This document shows, piece by piece, positions 1 through 12,878 of a stretch of 64,000 bases of DNA. Position 1 is the first letter of the stretch, and each line of letters opens with the position of its first letter. Under the pieces are notes generated by a model. The model saw only the letters and a program-made list of their open reading frames with translations. It searched no databases and was not told the origin of the DNA. The position numbers were made by a program, and so were the translations under genes. The DNA is from Anthostomella pinea. Its lineage: Eukaryota; Ascomycota; Sordariomycetes; Xylariales; Xylariaceae. Location: positions 3,720,001 through 3,784,000 of the forward strand of contig CAUWAG010000004.1 of assembly GCA_963556695.1 (NCBI GenBank). The letters run 5' to 3'.

Positions 1-108
1 AGAGTGTCTTCTAGTTGACAGAAGCCTCTATCGTCCTTTGTGTTGACTTACCTCAGAACATAAACCCTATGGAACCCTTTAGCCTTATAGGTTAGACGGC
101 TCGTCACA
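1..108. repeat. 3' part of the left LTR
   Basis: Direct repeat of 6859-6965, ending in CA. The rest of this LTR lies upstream of the window. Confidence 0.85.
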
Positions 109-649
109 CTTTTTATGATGAGGTTACTAAAATATATTAGCTATCAAAAGTTACCGATAACGATGTTTCAAAGTATTTTAATAAAAAGCCGATGTTATTT
201 ATAAAATAGATTATTATAAACTTGTTCATAAAATATTATCAGCTTATTAAAATACTTATATTTTGAAATACCGATAAATTATTTTTATATTAGTTATATA
301 ATTAGAAGATTAATTTGTTTTAAATATTATATTACTTATTGTCCGTATTTACTCTTATAGTTTGAAAGAGCTTTTACTTATATAGAAAACCTTTAATACT
401 TATTTTAATAAAGGCTTTATTAAATTTTATTTTATTTTACTTTATTAAAATGCTAAGCGGTAACATATACATTCATATCAATTACTATAAATTTGATAAC
501 GTTATAGTTAAAAATCGGTACTTTAATTTTTATATCCAAAAAACTTTCGATGCTTTTTTTAAGGTAAATCCTTTTATTAAGTTCGATATTATAATGGCGT
601 TTAATCACTTTTAGATCGCTTCAAAAAAGAAGTGGAAAATAGCCTTCAT

Positions 650-1103
650 TGTCACGATGCCTGCGGCATTGTGTGGGAATCTGGTGTTGTATTTCGAAAA
701 TAACAAGGTGAGGAAGGAAAGGGAAGCCAGCCAAGGTGTTATGCCTTTGTGGTAGCGGAACCAGAACAGAGATCTATCACAAGTCTCGGTTGGGATGATC
801 TGTATTCTGGTTGGTGCTTGGTTAAGTTCGGATGGGAAGGGATCCCATCCGAGAAGTATCTAAATACCTAAATTACAGTGGGTTGGTTCCTGTCACCCCT
901 GGGGCTGCCATCCCAGGTAACCTTATCGTAGAACGCCCTGGATAACAGGAGATCGGATAAGGTACTGGTAGCTGGATCCAGTGGCTGGGATCCACAGTGT
1001 GGTGCGTACACCCACCTTATGCAGTGGTCCCTTTCTTATCTAATCTACACGTGACCTGATGACTCAGCATCCAGCCAGGTGGAAACAGCTGTACACCGTC
1101 ACA
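650..1103. mobile_element. Probable solo LTR or small insertion, 454 bp
   Basis: A patch of normal base composition inside AT-rich RIP-type DNA. It starts TGTCACGATG and ends CACCGTCACA, giving TG...CA ends. The flanking pentamers TTCAT (645-649) and TTGAT (1104-1108) match at four of five positions, suggestive of a target-site duplication. It holds no reading frame of note. The ends resemble those of the insertion at 4948-5203. Confidence 0.5.
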
Positions 1104-1902
1104 TTGATTGTTAAGTTTAGTTTATTTAAATGTTTAATAATTAAGTTTGATATAATTAAAGCGCTTAATATACTTTAATATTACATTAATAATATTGTTC
1201 AATACTTTCAATATATACGTAACGATATATTTTTAAAAAACATTTCTATTTATCGTAAAACTTAAGCGGATTTTTATTAATACGTTTATAATATATTTTC
1301 TAGTTTTATTTAAGCCAGCTTTATTATTAATATTAGGAAGGATAAATTTAAAGATATCTAAATAAAAAATTTATGCTTTATTATTTTAACTACTGGTATT
1401 AATATAAGAATTTAAAAAGGTTTAACTATTTATAAGTAAAAACCTGTTTAGTTATTACATAAATCTCTAAATTTTATTAGCTTTGTAAATTTTTATTACT
1501 GTTTTATTAAGAGTTTTTCAAAATCGTTCAATCATTAACCGCTTTAATAAGTTGAGATCATTAATCCGGTAAACTAAACGAGGCCATTTGGTTGCGTTTT
1601 ACCGGTTTAAAAAGGCGGTTATAAAAGTACCGGTCTTCATTTATTAAAACTTTTTTGGAAAGATATCGATAGAGGTAAATGTTTCCGATTAAGCGTTAAA
1701 ATAGGTTTTTTTTAAGTAAAAAAAAAGGTTGCGTTATTTTATTATCTATTCTTCGGCGAAGTATTTTCCGGTGAAATATAATTATGAGATATATACTAAA
1801 AAGATGTTTACTATCGTTAAAGCCTTTGAAGAATAATGCTTAAAGTTTCAAGGTTATAAAGATATTATTAAGGTTATTATAAGTTATAAGAACTTTTATT
1901 AG

Positions 1903-2103
1903 TGTGGGACAGGCTTGAACGATCAATCGTAATACTCGAGTATGGGGTCAAGATCATGATGTTGCTGATGGTTGGATTGGGAAGTCTAGCTGGACCTGCA
2001 GGTCTGGCTAAGTAACCTCACAATCCGGTATCTAATCTCTTATCTATTCATACCTGTGGGTTCTGTATGGATGGTTTGACTGTGGAATCATATGGATCCA
2101 ACA
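1903..2103. mobile_element. Possible solo LTR, about 201 bp
   Basis: A second normal-composition patch with sharp borders, starting TGTGGGACAGG and ending GGATCCAACA. The flanks ATTAG and ACCAG would match if two C-to-T changes hit the left copy, which RIP could do. The assignment rests on composition and TG...CA ends only. Confidence 0.35.
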
Positions 2104-4261
2104 ACCAGTTTATTATTGTAATTCTTTTTAATTAATTAATTATAGGTTTATTAGTTGGAATTTTTAAGTGATCTTTACTTTTAAATCGTATAGTGTTGAA
2201 GATTTTTATCAATATCGTAAACGTGCTTTTTTTGCCGGTTTAATAATAAGCTGGTAAATAAATTCGATGTTATTAACGATTAAGGAGCAAATTAGTTTTA
2301 AACATTATTTCTTTTAAATTATAACTTATTCTATTTTTATCTTTTTGTTTTATAAACTTAAAAAAGCTGATCGACATTTTAATTTATAAGGCGTAAGTTT
2401 TTTATTTATTTATTTAAGCGATTTTGATATAGTTCCAAAAACCGGGTAAAAGGTTTTTATATATATTTAAAGACAATTTTATATTATTAATGTTGTTTAT
2501 ATGTTGTTTTAAGGCCGTATTTACGTAAGTAAAATGGTGTTTATCTTTTAAAAAAACATTATTTAATTTCGAATATTTGAACACATTTATATTTCGGTTT
2601 TTAAGAATATCCTGGTCGTTCTAAAAATACATCATTTATTTTGTTTTATTCGTTTTTAAAATCAGTCTTTTTGTAGCCTAGTTATATTTATCAGAGTTTA
2701 TTATTCTTATTAACTTATTAAGCATTTAAAGGATTGGCTTTTAGCTTTTTTAAACTCTTTCCTGTGCCTTTTATATATATAAATGGATATTTCAGTTGAT
2801 TATATCAAACTATCATTAAATTGTATCTATTTTCAAACCTGGGCTAATTATATTTTTATAATTATGGATGAACCCTTAAAAATACGATAGTTTATACTAG
2901 TTCTTAATATTAAGGCGTTTATATTTACTTTCATTTTTATTTTATAAATACATCGACTTTATAGTACCTTTTAAGTTATTGTTTTTGAACTTAAGGTTTT
3001 AAATCATTTTTTCAAAGATAATTTAATTACCCGCCAGGTATTAAGGTTAAGTAACTTTTATTTTTATTTTTTGAAACTGATAAATAAACGGGAATTATAA
3101 GCATTCATATAGAATAATGGCTTTGTTTTTTTAAACAAGTAAGTTAACTATTTAACGTTAAGAAAGTTTATTACGAATAACTATATTTTTAAAACTAGGA
3201 GATTTTTTATATACGAATTATAGTTTTTATTCTATCATTAGATTGGAATTAGTTTTAGGCCCAAATAAATAAGGCCGATATAAAGTTATTTTGCTAAGAG
3301 TTTTCAAATATTTATATAATCACGACAAAATCGACTATATCATCATTTACGTTCGCGTTTTTATGATACGAACTTTAAAAAGATATAAAGATTATATAAA
3401 TACAAAGCGAGGGAGTTTTATAATATATAAATAAAAAAACGAGGTTTAATCTAATATCAAAAATTCAAACCTGAATAAGTCAACTAAACAGCTAAGTAAG
3501 AAGTAAATCAAACCTTTTTTTAGTTATAAAGATATATAAACCGGTTGTTATCTTTAAATTGTTAAATTAGTTTTAAGTTTAAAAGCATTATGTCTTATAT
3601 TTTAAAAGTTTATTAGGTTAAAAATAATTACTTGAGATAAAAAGCTATTGATTTAACTTATGAAACTTAAGGTAAAAGCGCATTGGTAATAAAACTTAGC
3701 TTGGTTAATAACGTAATTACTAAAAGATTAGCTATTTACAATTATATCTAACTTGTTAAAAAACAAACAAGGTAATTTATAATATAAACTTATATAGCTT
3801 CATTTATTAAAACCTTTAATAAAACCTTTGATTAATATTAAAAGTTACGATATTTGAAACAATTTCATTTTATTAGCGTTATTTTAAAAATCTGGGATGT
3901 TTTGAAATAAATATTATTAATATAGTTTACATTATGACGGTATAAATCTTTTCACAATTAATAGTTATAAAGAAGTAATATATAAAGTTATACATTAAAA
4001 CGTACATAAAGTATATTAAGAAAATAAACTCTTGGTTTTTTTTAAAGCACGTAAATTGTTTACCTACCAATTTTCATAATAAGGTTAAACATATTAGAAA
4101 ACAAAAACAAATTTTCATAAATTAAGGTATACAAATTATATATTTATATAAAAAAGCCTAATAGATTAATAAATCTAGCGTTAAAATTATAAGCTAGTAA
4201 CAAATAGTAGAAATTTGATAAGATTTAAACTTATAACTTTAAGCAAATTCTTATATTTTAA

Positions 4262-4470
4262 TTAACGTAAGGGATAAGGTAGCTGACTGCTGAAGCGAGG
4301 TGATGGCGCTGATTTCAAGAAGTAAGTGTATTAAAATACTTCAATCTAGCCTGGTATGTCTGTAGGAATTAGGGGTTTTTAAGGGATGTAGTAGTGGAGC
4401 CTCAGGGCTCCGATCGGTGACTAGTCGGCCTGACATTCCGGTGCGAAGCCGTTTTTTTAGAGATATAATT
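4262..4470. other. Normal-composition patch next to the microsatellite, unassigned
   Basis: About 200 bases of ordinary composition between RIP-type DNA and the trinucleotide run. No reading frame or terminal repeats were recognised. It might be the end of a non-LTR element whose simple-sequence tail seeded the microsatellite, but nothing here proves it. Confidence 0.3.
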
Positions 4471-4482
4471 ATTACTTATTAC

Positions 4483-4701
<219 letters not shown>

Positions 4702-4947
4702 AACTTCGGTATTTAGTATTACTTTTAGCTTTTAAGCCTTTTTATTATAATATTTCTGTTAAAGTACGGGTATTTTACGATAGTGATTACCGGTAAGTAT
4801 TAATTATAAGTTTATAGCTTATTAATATTTCGAAACCGTATCGTTAACGTTTTAATCGATTTTAACCACTTCATCGTTTAAATTTTTTAATACCGGCTAG
4901 CTTGAAAAGAAAACGCGTTTACTTTTCGACATTAGTAATAACGTTAG

Positions 4948-5203
4948 TGTCACGATTCCGTAAATGTATTAGAAGGATATAGGGACCCTTATTGACTATT
5001 AACGTATAACGAACTCTGGTTGAAGGAAAAGAAAGATCTGGAGATGCACCCGAATTGGTGGGCAGCTAGATGTGGGCAGTCTCCCCCCACCAGACCCACC
5101 AGGGCATGGATCAACCTATCGTCCGATCAGTTACGTGCTCAGTCACGTGACCCGGGGACCATAGAGACCATCGCTAGACCTGATGGGTGGTAGAACCATC
5201 ACA
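4948..5203. mobile_element. Solo LTR, 256 bp, with a perfect 5-bp target duplication
   Basis: Normal-composition patch starting TGTCACGATTCC and ending AACCATCACA. It is flanked on both sides by GTTAG (4943-4947 and 5204-5208). TG...CA ends plus a perfect pentamer duplication are the standard mark of a solo LTR. It sits within the AT-rich interior of the larger element. Confidence 0.75.
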
Positions 5204-6558
5204 GTTAGCTAACGATACGACGTACGTAACTATTTACAAGCTGGTGTTTTTATTATATATAAAGTTTCTAGCTTTATTTTCTTTAAAAAAAGAAAAGGCT
5301 TAAGTAATAATAGCCGTTATATCGTTAATATCACCTTTCATTAATTAAGTGGCTTTAATATTATATCGTTTATAATTTACAGGTTAAACTTTTTCAGTAA
5401 AAATACACTAAAGTATATTTAATATGGTTTTTAGCGTATTTATTATGTGAGATTAACAGTATTTTTATAAAGCCGTAGTTTATTATTAATACTTTTAAAG
5501 TAAAAATTTTGGGTTTCTACTGCGTTAACAATATTATATAAGTATTTTATATGAGAATAACCCGGGGCGTAACGAGACGTCAAGACGAAACGGGCCAGCT
5601 AAAAATAAGGTATTATAATTAATTTAATTAGTTATTAATATATAATCGGGTGCGCAATAATAAAGAAAAGAGAACTAAAGATATAAAGCTTTAAATAAGC
5701 TAATTTAATTATCAATTTATAGCAATTTATAGTTCTTAATTTTAAGAACTAAAAATATTATAATATATACGCAAATAATTAATATATAAGCATTAAAAGC
5801 GGTAAAACGAGTTAAAATCGCCTTAAGCAACCCCTGGTATCCGCACCGCTCCGGCCTCGTACTAACCGCTTCAAGCACCAATTTCATTGCTATAATTATG
5901 GTTAATTACGGTTAAAAAAAGATATTATTGCGGTATTAAATATCAACCTTATAGCTTTACGGGCTAACCTTTATATATACTTACTTTCATCTCTTTGTTA
6001 GTTTTATAGTTTTCTTTTTTTCTTTACGTATATTAACAGAGTTATTTATATACTCACTTGTAGCCGAATTATAACAACCTACGTCTGCTCGAACATTCTT
6101 GGAAGACATGATGGTGTCGCAGATACGACTATTGCAGCGAAGTTCCTATACTCGGAAGCCCGTAATGCTTAAGAGCTTCAAGTTCTATACCCAGCTTCCC
6201 AGGGCCACACTTACGAAACAACGGGCCTCCTCCATTTGGACTCCTAAGTTGCTAGAACAGGAGCATCCCCCACCTCCGATATCTTCTCCTCCCACTCAAT
6301 GTCCGCACTGACTACTGGAAGTACCTCTTCCTTATATCAAGTGCTGGAAGCCGCTCACATCGCAACTCCCCGACGGTCATGCCTGGTTTGCAGATCGACG
6401 AATTGGATTTCTGCACCGCATCCAGCTTCACCGGACACGAGCCTTTGGCAGCTTGTGAAGTGACCTCCATAAGGTATTTGCCCAACCCAGCACCCTCTCA
6501 CGCGCTGTTACGAACCAACAATACCACGGGCCCGTTGGCAGGCCTGAAGGGAAAAGGA

Positions 6559-6965
6559 TGATCTATGAGGGAACCCAATTAGAACGGGGACACACTACAG
6601 AACAGCGCAGGGCATCCAGGCACATGATCCAGGGAGCCAAGATCACGTGACTAGAGTTGCTCACGCGAGCAACAGTGAGCACACCTCATCAGTGAGGGAG
6701 AGATTGGATATATAAGGATGAATATTTCCTGGCTAGACAGATAGACAGTCTTTACCTCAGTGATCAATCTAAGCATCTTAGCCAACCCTAAGGTGGGAGA
6801 AATCTCCTGACAACTCGATATTCAGTGATCCCCTGGATCAGACCAAGCCCCAACATCTGAGTGTCTTCTAGTTGACAGAAGCCTCTATCGTCCTTTGTGT
6901 TGACTTACCTCAGAACATAAACCCTATAGAACCCTTTAGCCTTATAGGTTAGACGGCTCGTCACA
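6559..6965. repeat. Right LTR of the retroelement, about 407 bp
   Basis: The right boundary (CA at 6965) is fixed by the repeat at 1-108. The left boundary is inferred from TG at 6559-6560, directly after a purine-rich run. A TATA-like element (TATATAAGG, 6709-6717) could be its promoter if the element reads on the plus strand. A 7-bp inverted repeat with a 4-nt loop lies at 6656-6673. Composition is normal, unlike the interior. Confidence 0.7.
6709..6717 (+). promoter_or_regulatory. TATA-like element in the right LTR
   Basis: TATATAAGG lies about 150 bp after the inferred LTR start, a usual place for an LTR promoter. No transcript evidence is visible. Confidence 0.4.
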
Positions 6966-8217
6966 CGTGTTACGGTATTACGTAATACCTCCACATATTC
7001 ATGTACATATATACCCCTAGCTTCCCCGTTCTCTTCCGACCTTGCCTCTTCTTCCTTAGATATTGTTGAATCTAGATATTTCATACCATCAGCCCTGACC
7101 AGCGCAGCTGCAGGCCTGATTGTCACAACACGCGCCACCTCCCTCGATCCATCTCGACTGAAATATCCTTTCCCAGGTTTCCTTTCTATCTTTATCCTAC
7201 TATTCTCTTCTCACGGTAGAGATTTATGTTTTCTCTCCTCTTAGTCCTTTTTCCATACCATCGGTGGAGGGTTTTCCTCGCCTCCCAATCACTCTGCACC
7301 TCGTTTAACCCTACATTCCCTTTCGTCAGCATCACAAAACTGAACTTAAATTATCCCTCTTTTCACCTCACCATACACAGCTACATCACTTCACTCTCAG
7401 GCCAACCGGCGAGGATTCTGCTCGCCTGCCTTCCCGGATCTCGTCCGCGTCGGCGCACCATTCAATCAAAACGTATCTGTCCGGCCATACGCTGACATCA
7501 CCAGCCCAGATTCGACGACTTCCATCTCGTTGGAGATATCGGCCTGCCAAGTTGTGCGCACCTTCTTCTCGTCGGGTAGCACATCTCGATCTCACCTCTC
7601 TTGGTCAATCCTCACCACTCTCCCCAGACGGCTCAATCTCGTCGTCCTCCAATCCCGGTATTTAACCTGAGTTCAAGCTTCAATCGATATACCATAAAGG
7701 CACGGGACATACCCTGACATCCCTGGTAAGTATCGCTTCCACTCACTCGTCACTTCCATCTGCAGTGCATTGTTCATTCAACCTCAAGTCCGATACCAGA
7801 TGGATGACCCCAAGGTCATACCGCCGCAACAACGGGGATGGGCCCGTGAGCGGGACTGACTGTACTTATTATCTTGAGACCTCCACAACCCTGCGATACA
7901 GAGGCTCTGGGAGGCGTGGTTTGCACTACTGAGGAGCTACCCCCCACGTTAAATACAAAACAAACAAACAAACAAACAAACAAACCTCAAGTCCGCCCTC
8001 AGGGTACTCCGCACCTTCGATATATCTGCCTGATATGTACATGCTTCCTTTGGCATCCACGAGTAGCTGCACCCACTCAACATTCAGGAATCTACGGCCC
8101 ACAGTAGCATATGAGATGCGTCCTCAAACTACCATCCTTTCTTGCAAAAGTCTAATCAAAGAACGAATAGCTTACCGTCCACTCGACTCCCATTTTCATT
8201 CGTCAGTCAGCACGAAG
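6966..8217. other. Gene-free stretch upstream of the SNF2 pseudogene
   Basis: Pyrimidine-rich, promoter-like DNA from about 7140 to 7700. A short (AAAC)n run lies at 7957-7985. Small reading frames here show no recognisable domain. Confidence 0.6.
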
Positions 8218-11139
8218 ATGGATTCCAACCAACTTGGGGGCACAGGTGCATCTGCACCCGACAATGTGGCAGGCACGCAGCGTAAGGTCACGGGTGCCGG
8301 GCCTTCTAAGCAGCGACGACGCGGTTCTGGCAAACCCCCTGGTGTTCCTCGCACCAGTAAAGGAAAATCCACTTCGTCGACCAAGCGCAAGTCAACTGCA
8401 TCCACTGCTAAGCCGAGAAAGAAGCGAAATAGCAACTATACTATATCGATGAACAAGCTCACACTCCGAAAGAGCGCCCATGACAAGCTAGCATCTGTCT
8501 TCCAATTGAACAACTCTATGGAGGCGAGTTTGACACAGGAATCCACTCCTGAAACTCGCGAGTTGGACGAGAAGGCATTGGGAGTGGCTTTCATGGTTAG
8601 GATCGAGAGAACACTCAGGAAGCTCGAGGCAACACCTGAAGATCCTGAAGCAACGCAACAAAGAAGCATTGGCGGCATAGTTGCTGATGAGATGGGGATA
8701 GAAAAGACTCTTCAATCATTGGGTTGCATGATGCTTGTTAAGCCAACGAAAAAGGAGATCGCGACGGGCAAGAGAACAACTCTGATTGTCGTCCCTGCTG
8801 GAGTGCTAAGCCAGTGGAAAACGGAGATGGCGACGCACACGAACATTGACCCTGATGGTATCGCGACCTACAACAACAACAACAACAATATGAACCTCAA
8901 CAGCATAAAAGCTCAGGAGGTCATGTAAGTCTCCACCAATGCCTCCCCCCCTGAAATGCTAACCGTCAGGTAGATTTGCCTCCTATGACCAAGTCATGAC
9001 GGACTGGAAACAGGAAAAGAAGGGAAACTTGTTTCACCTTGAGTTCTTCCGAATCATCTCGATGAGGGTGAGAAGATCAAAAACAACACCACGCAGAGTA
9101 CGATATAACTAATATGCCGAGGAACTACAAAGCTTGGTTGCTAACCATTTTCTTTTGGACCATCTAGCATACAAGGCTTGTAAAGCACTCAAAGCGAAGC
9201 ACAAGTTCATTCTGTCGGGGACTCCTTTCCAAAACAGTCCCAAAGGCAAGCATCCCATGAGTGAAGTGGACGCAACTGCTAACTGCCTGCAGAGGCCCCT
9301 GCCTACCTCGCTTTTCTAGGGATCGATCTCACAGAGGACTTGGAGATCTTCAAGAGCAAGTTTGGCGAGCTTGGTGAGGTATTCTATACATGTTGGTATG
9401 ACTTGACGCTCAGATGCTAAGGTTACCGCAGAAAGATACCCACCACGCACGGGTCATGAAGGTCCTTCAGAGACAAATGATCAGGCGGTAAGCACCTGAT
9501 CCTTTCACTAAATCATGAGTATACTGATTCCCGGTTTGTCCCGCAGAGACAAAGGAGAGTTCTTCATGGGCCGACGATGATGCGATCTGCCCAAGTCACA
9601 TATCAGGCGTATCGAGCTCGAGATGACCCAGGAAGAACAGGTGATTTACAAGTAAGCCTGCCTGGAAAACCTTGAAATGCGCAACTCTATACTAACACCG
9701 TCACAGCTTCATCGAGGAGGTGATGAAACGCCGGTTCCTGCAGGCTGAAGAAGACCTGAAGGAGGCGGGCACGACTGGCAGCATGCGCTACCTCGCCCAG
9801 TATCACGTTCTCCTCATAAGACTGCGACAAGCTGTGGAACACCCCTTACTCCTAGACCCATGCATCAAAGGGCTCAGCGCATCCGAGATTCGTGAACTAA
9901 AAGAGAAGCTCTCCAGTATCGAAGACCGGACGCCGGTATATGAGCAAATCAAAGGCTGGTGCGAGACATCGCCTGGGGTGGAGGCAGGTCCCCGCGAAGC
10001 CCCCTTGTTTGGGGACATCTTCGAAATCGGACTGCAACTGGACAGTGCGATCTCAGCGGTGAGCTGCTGTCGATGCTCTGGAACTACAGATCTTCGCACG
10101 CTCAGCGTAAGTCATGATCCAGATCCAGGACGTACGGCCTCTATGTTAACAAATTTGTAGTGCGAACATGGCATCTGTGAGAGCTGCATTGACCGCCTCG
10201 TCAAACAAGGTACTCAGGCCGTCAAAATAGAGACATCATGTGCGACTTGCACGACTTTCATGGCGCGTGCTCAGAGACGCTTCGACGACATCAATGCCGG
10301 TGTTGATCTAGAATCCGCTGTCGATGAGCTCGGATCAGAGTCTGCCGATGAAGATTCGGCATCGGGCGTGACCAAGAAGCCTGGGTATGATGCCAACGGC
10401 ATCCAGCCAAAGAGCAAAGTTCGCAAGGACGGACGGGCTTGGAGTGCAGATCTGACTGTCATGCAAAACGGTAGAACAGTATCCAGTGCCAAGGTTGCGG
10501 CCGCGATGAGTGTTTTGACAAACACGCAAACCGATGCGCCTGACGACAAGACCATTGTCTTCGGCATGTTCCTCGGAACGGCTCACATCATGGCGCAGAT
10601 GCTTGACGCTGAAGGCATCGAGTATCTGTACTATTGGGGAAGTATGAGCAAGGAGGCCAGAGCCAAAGCCTTGAAGGACTTCCACGAGAAACCTGGCATT
10701 AAAGTGCTCGTGTGTACTTTCTTCTCCCTCCCCCACTAGCTTGGCATGGAAACTAACTATAAGAATCTTGCAGCTAGTGAGCATGAAAGCCGGCAGCCTC
10801 GGACTCAACCTCACTATCGCCAACCGAGCGAATATCATGACTCTCTGGTGGAACGTTGCTACCGAACTGCAAGCATGGAGCCGCGTGAAGCGCCACTTAC
10901 AAACGAAGGAGACTTACTTGACTAGCATCGTCGTCCGAGGCAGCGTAGATGAACGACTGCTAGAGCTGCAAGCCAAGAAATTCGCGGAAACTAAGGATCC
11001 GCTGGATGCTGGCAGGAGCCAGAAGCTTCTTTCCCCGGAGGAACGACTTTACCTCTTCGGCTTCGAGGACAAGGCGAACAAACCGAGCAAAGAATCCGAT
11101 GAGACCGATTCCGACAACGCATCCGAATCGGATGCTTGA
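8218..11139 (+). pseudogene. Decayed SNF2-family helicase with RING finger (Rad5/HLTF-like order)
   Basis: Recognisable order: basic N-terminal tail, SNF2 ATPase motifs, RING-type cysteines (CCRC ... CEHGICESC ... CATC, about 10060-10260) and helicase C-terminal motifs (GLNL, 10800). Rad5-type SNF2 proteins remodel DNA and carry ubiquitin-ligase RINGs. Breaks: the Walker A reads DEMGIEKT, with the expected glycine before Lys replaced by Glu. The DEAH-equivalent box (LDEGEKIKN) lies one base out of frame with its upstream exon near 9056-9060. An in-frame TGA stands at 9578-9580 before CDLPK. Motif VI reads QAWSRVKRHLQTKE instead of the usual QAxGRxxRxGQ. At least six short introns remain visible, for example 8925-8973. 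Start chosen at the ATG before MDSNQLGG. Residual frames are long, so decay is fairly recent. Confidence 0.85.
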
Positions 11140-12110
11140 ATAGGCAGCCGAGTTCTCCGAAGTTTGGTGTCTGTCGATCTGACTCCTCCGCCCATCGCTC
11201 AGTTCCTGAATTGCAGGGTTCTGGAGTAAGCACCGGGTGATAGACGTGAACTGCATGGGGCCTTCCAGGAAGGTCACTCACCAAGCCAGTCTGGGACGTT
11301 AAATGGGGGATATTTGCTATCATGGGGCCCTTATTCAGCACTGGCACGTTTGCTTGCGCATGCCGAAGCCACACGGGATACTATGGCATTTGTGGATGCG
11401 AATGGGAAATCGGTGGTGGTCTTTAGCCTGGGCATACCCGACGACATACCGGGTCACAAACATTTAGCTTCAGGTTAGCCTTATGAATACATTTTGTTAC
11501 AACGAGATGGGCGACAACGCTGGGATATGTTGGGAGACCAAGCAATCCATATCACGATATGACGGTGACATCGGCATTATAAATCTGGATTCAAGTCGGA
11601 GAGAAAGTCGCATGGCTTCGCAAACCATGTGACATGACTCGGTGCTCTATGGTGCATATGCAGATGTGCACCTTGGTGTGGACAGCTCACACCATAGGCT
11701 AGATAAACCTGGACACACAGAAGTCCAATGACAGAACCATCCGTGTGATCAGATCGTCTGCGGCGTCACATCGAATACCCCCTCGGCATCTCTACCACTT
11801 TAGCAAAGGGTCAGAAGGGACACGAATTCGGCAATGGCTGAGGGGCTGAGTTGCTCGTGACTACTGCTGCTTCCTCGGCCTATTGACAGGAGACAAACTT
11901 CTGTTATCGCCGGCTGTATCACCCTCCATAGTCATTCTATAGTGAGCAAAGCGAGGCGTTACCCTCTATTCGGACAATTTTGACGAGAAACATTGGACAA
12001 GAGAAAGAGGCGCCGCTTATCCAATCTCTCGCCCGAATCAACCCATACGTGAACTTGTACAAAAAGACCCTCTCGTACTCACGGAATCAAATGGCATCAA
12101 GGGGCCGAAC
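11140..12110. other. Gene-free stretch
   Basis: About 1 kb between the SNF2 pseudogene and the convergent GNAT gene. No coding or structural signal was seen. Confidence 0.5.
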
Positions 12111-12878
12111 TCACGGCCGAGGACGACTGTTCCTCCAGCCGATGACCCACTCCTCATAGCCCGGTTGTTTCCAGATTATAAACGACTTAAAACCAGCCTT
12201 CCTCAAGACGTTCTGGCTAGCAAAGTTGTCCAACGTAGTCCAAGCATACAGTTGTTCAACCGCCACGGCCTTGCTGCACGCGCCGTTGCCGCCGCCGGCT
12301 GCGGCGATGGACCGGGGATGAACGGAGATCTGAACGCCCACGGCAACACCAGCACCACCGCCGCTCCTATCAATCGACCGTCTAGGTAAACCCCACCACC
12401 ACTTCAGATACGCAGTTAAGAATTCGGTGCACAGGCCACGCCCCCAATACTCGCGCTTGAGCTTATACCCCAGCTCGGGCCATCCGCACGCCTGCGAGCT
12501 CAGCGTGTGCACGCCGCCGTCACCGATCAGCTCGCCCGTCTCGGCCAGGAAGATGCCGAAGTAGAAACAGCGTGGCTGCGCCGCTGCGATGATACTGTCC
12601 AGCTTCACAGATGATTCCTCGAGGTTTGCGTCGGGACGCCGGTAGGTTGAGTGAGCCATCGCTTCGGGTTGCAGGCGCAGGACGTGGTAGGCATGGAGAT
12701 CGGAGCGTGCGAGGGGCCGCATCCTGAGGCGTTTTGTGTGGATCGAGGAGTGGTTATCGGAGCTGCCAGGGGTGTTCAATGGTAGCGTGGTCATAACGGG
12801 GCGCCAGTGTTGAGACATGGTGAGCAGCTCCGGAACGTAAGACATTGATCGCCTTTTTGTCCCACCTTGCCGAGCCAA
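12111..12878 (-). CDS. GNAT-family N-acetyltransferase (RimJ/RimL type)
   Basis: Single-exon frame of 255 residues. From about residue 47 it follows the RimJ/RimL-like pattern: TKRLRMRPLARSDLHAY at the N side, FGIFLAETGELIGDGGV (beta strands 2-3), ELGYKLKREYWGRGLCTEFL (the acetyl-CoA loop, normally Q/RxxGxG/A) and a late NxASQNVLRKAGF element. These enzymes move an acetyl group from acetyl-CoA to an amine; the substrate cannot be told. A glycine/alanine-rich insert (about residues 160-190) interrupts the core and is not typical. The first ATG is used; an internal Met at residue 21 (MSQHW) is an alternative start. The gene converges on the SNF2 pseudogene. Confidence 0.8.
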   Translation of the reverse strand: MARQGGTKRRSMSYVPELLTMSQHWRPVMTTLPLNTPGSSDNHSSIHTKRLRMRPLARSDLHAYHVLRLQPEAMAHSTYRRPDANLEESSVKLDSIIAAAQPRCFYFGIFLAETGELIGDGGVHTLSSQACGWPELGYKLKREYWGRGLCTEFLTAYLKWWWGLPRRSIDRSGGGAGVAVGVQISVHPRSIAAAGGGNGACSKAVAVEQLYAWTTLDNFASQNVLRKAGFKSFIIWKQPGYEEWVIGWRNSRPRP

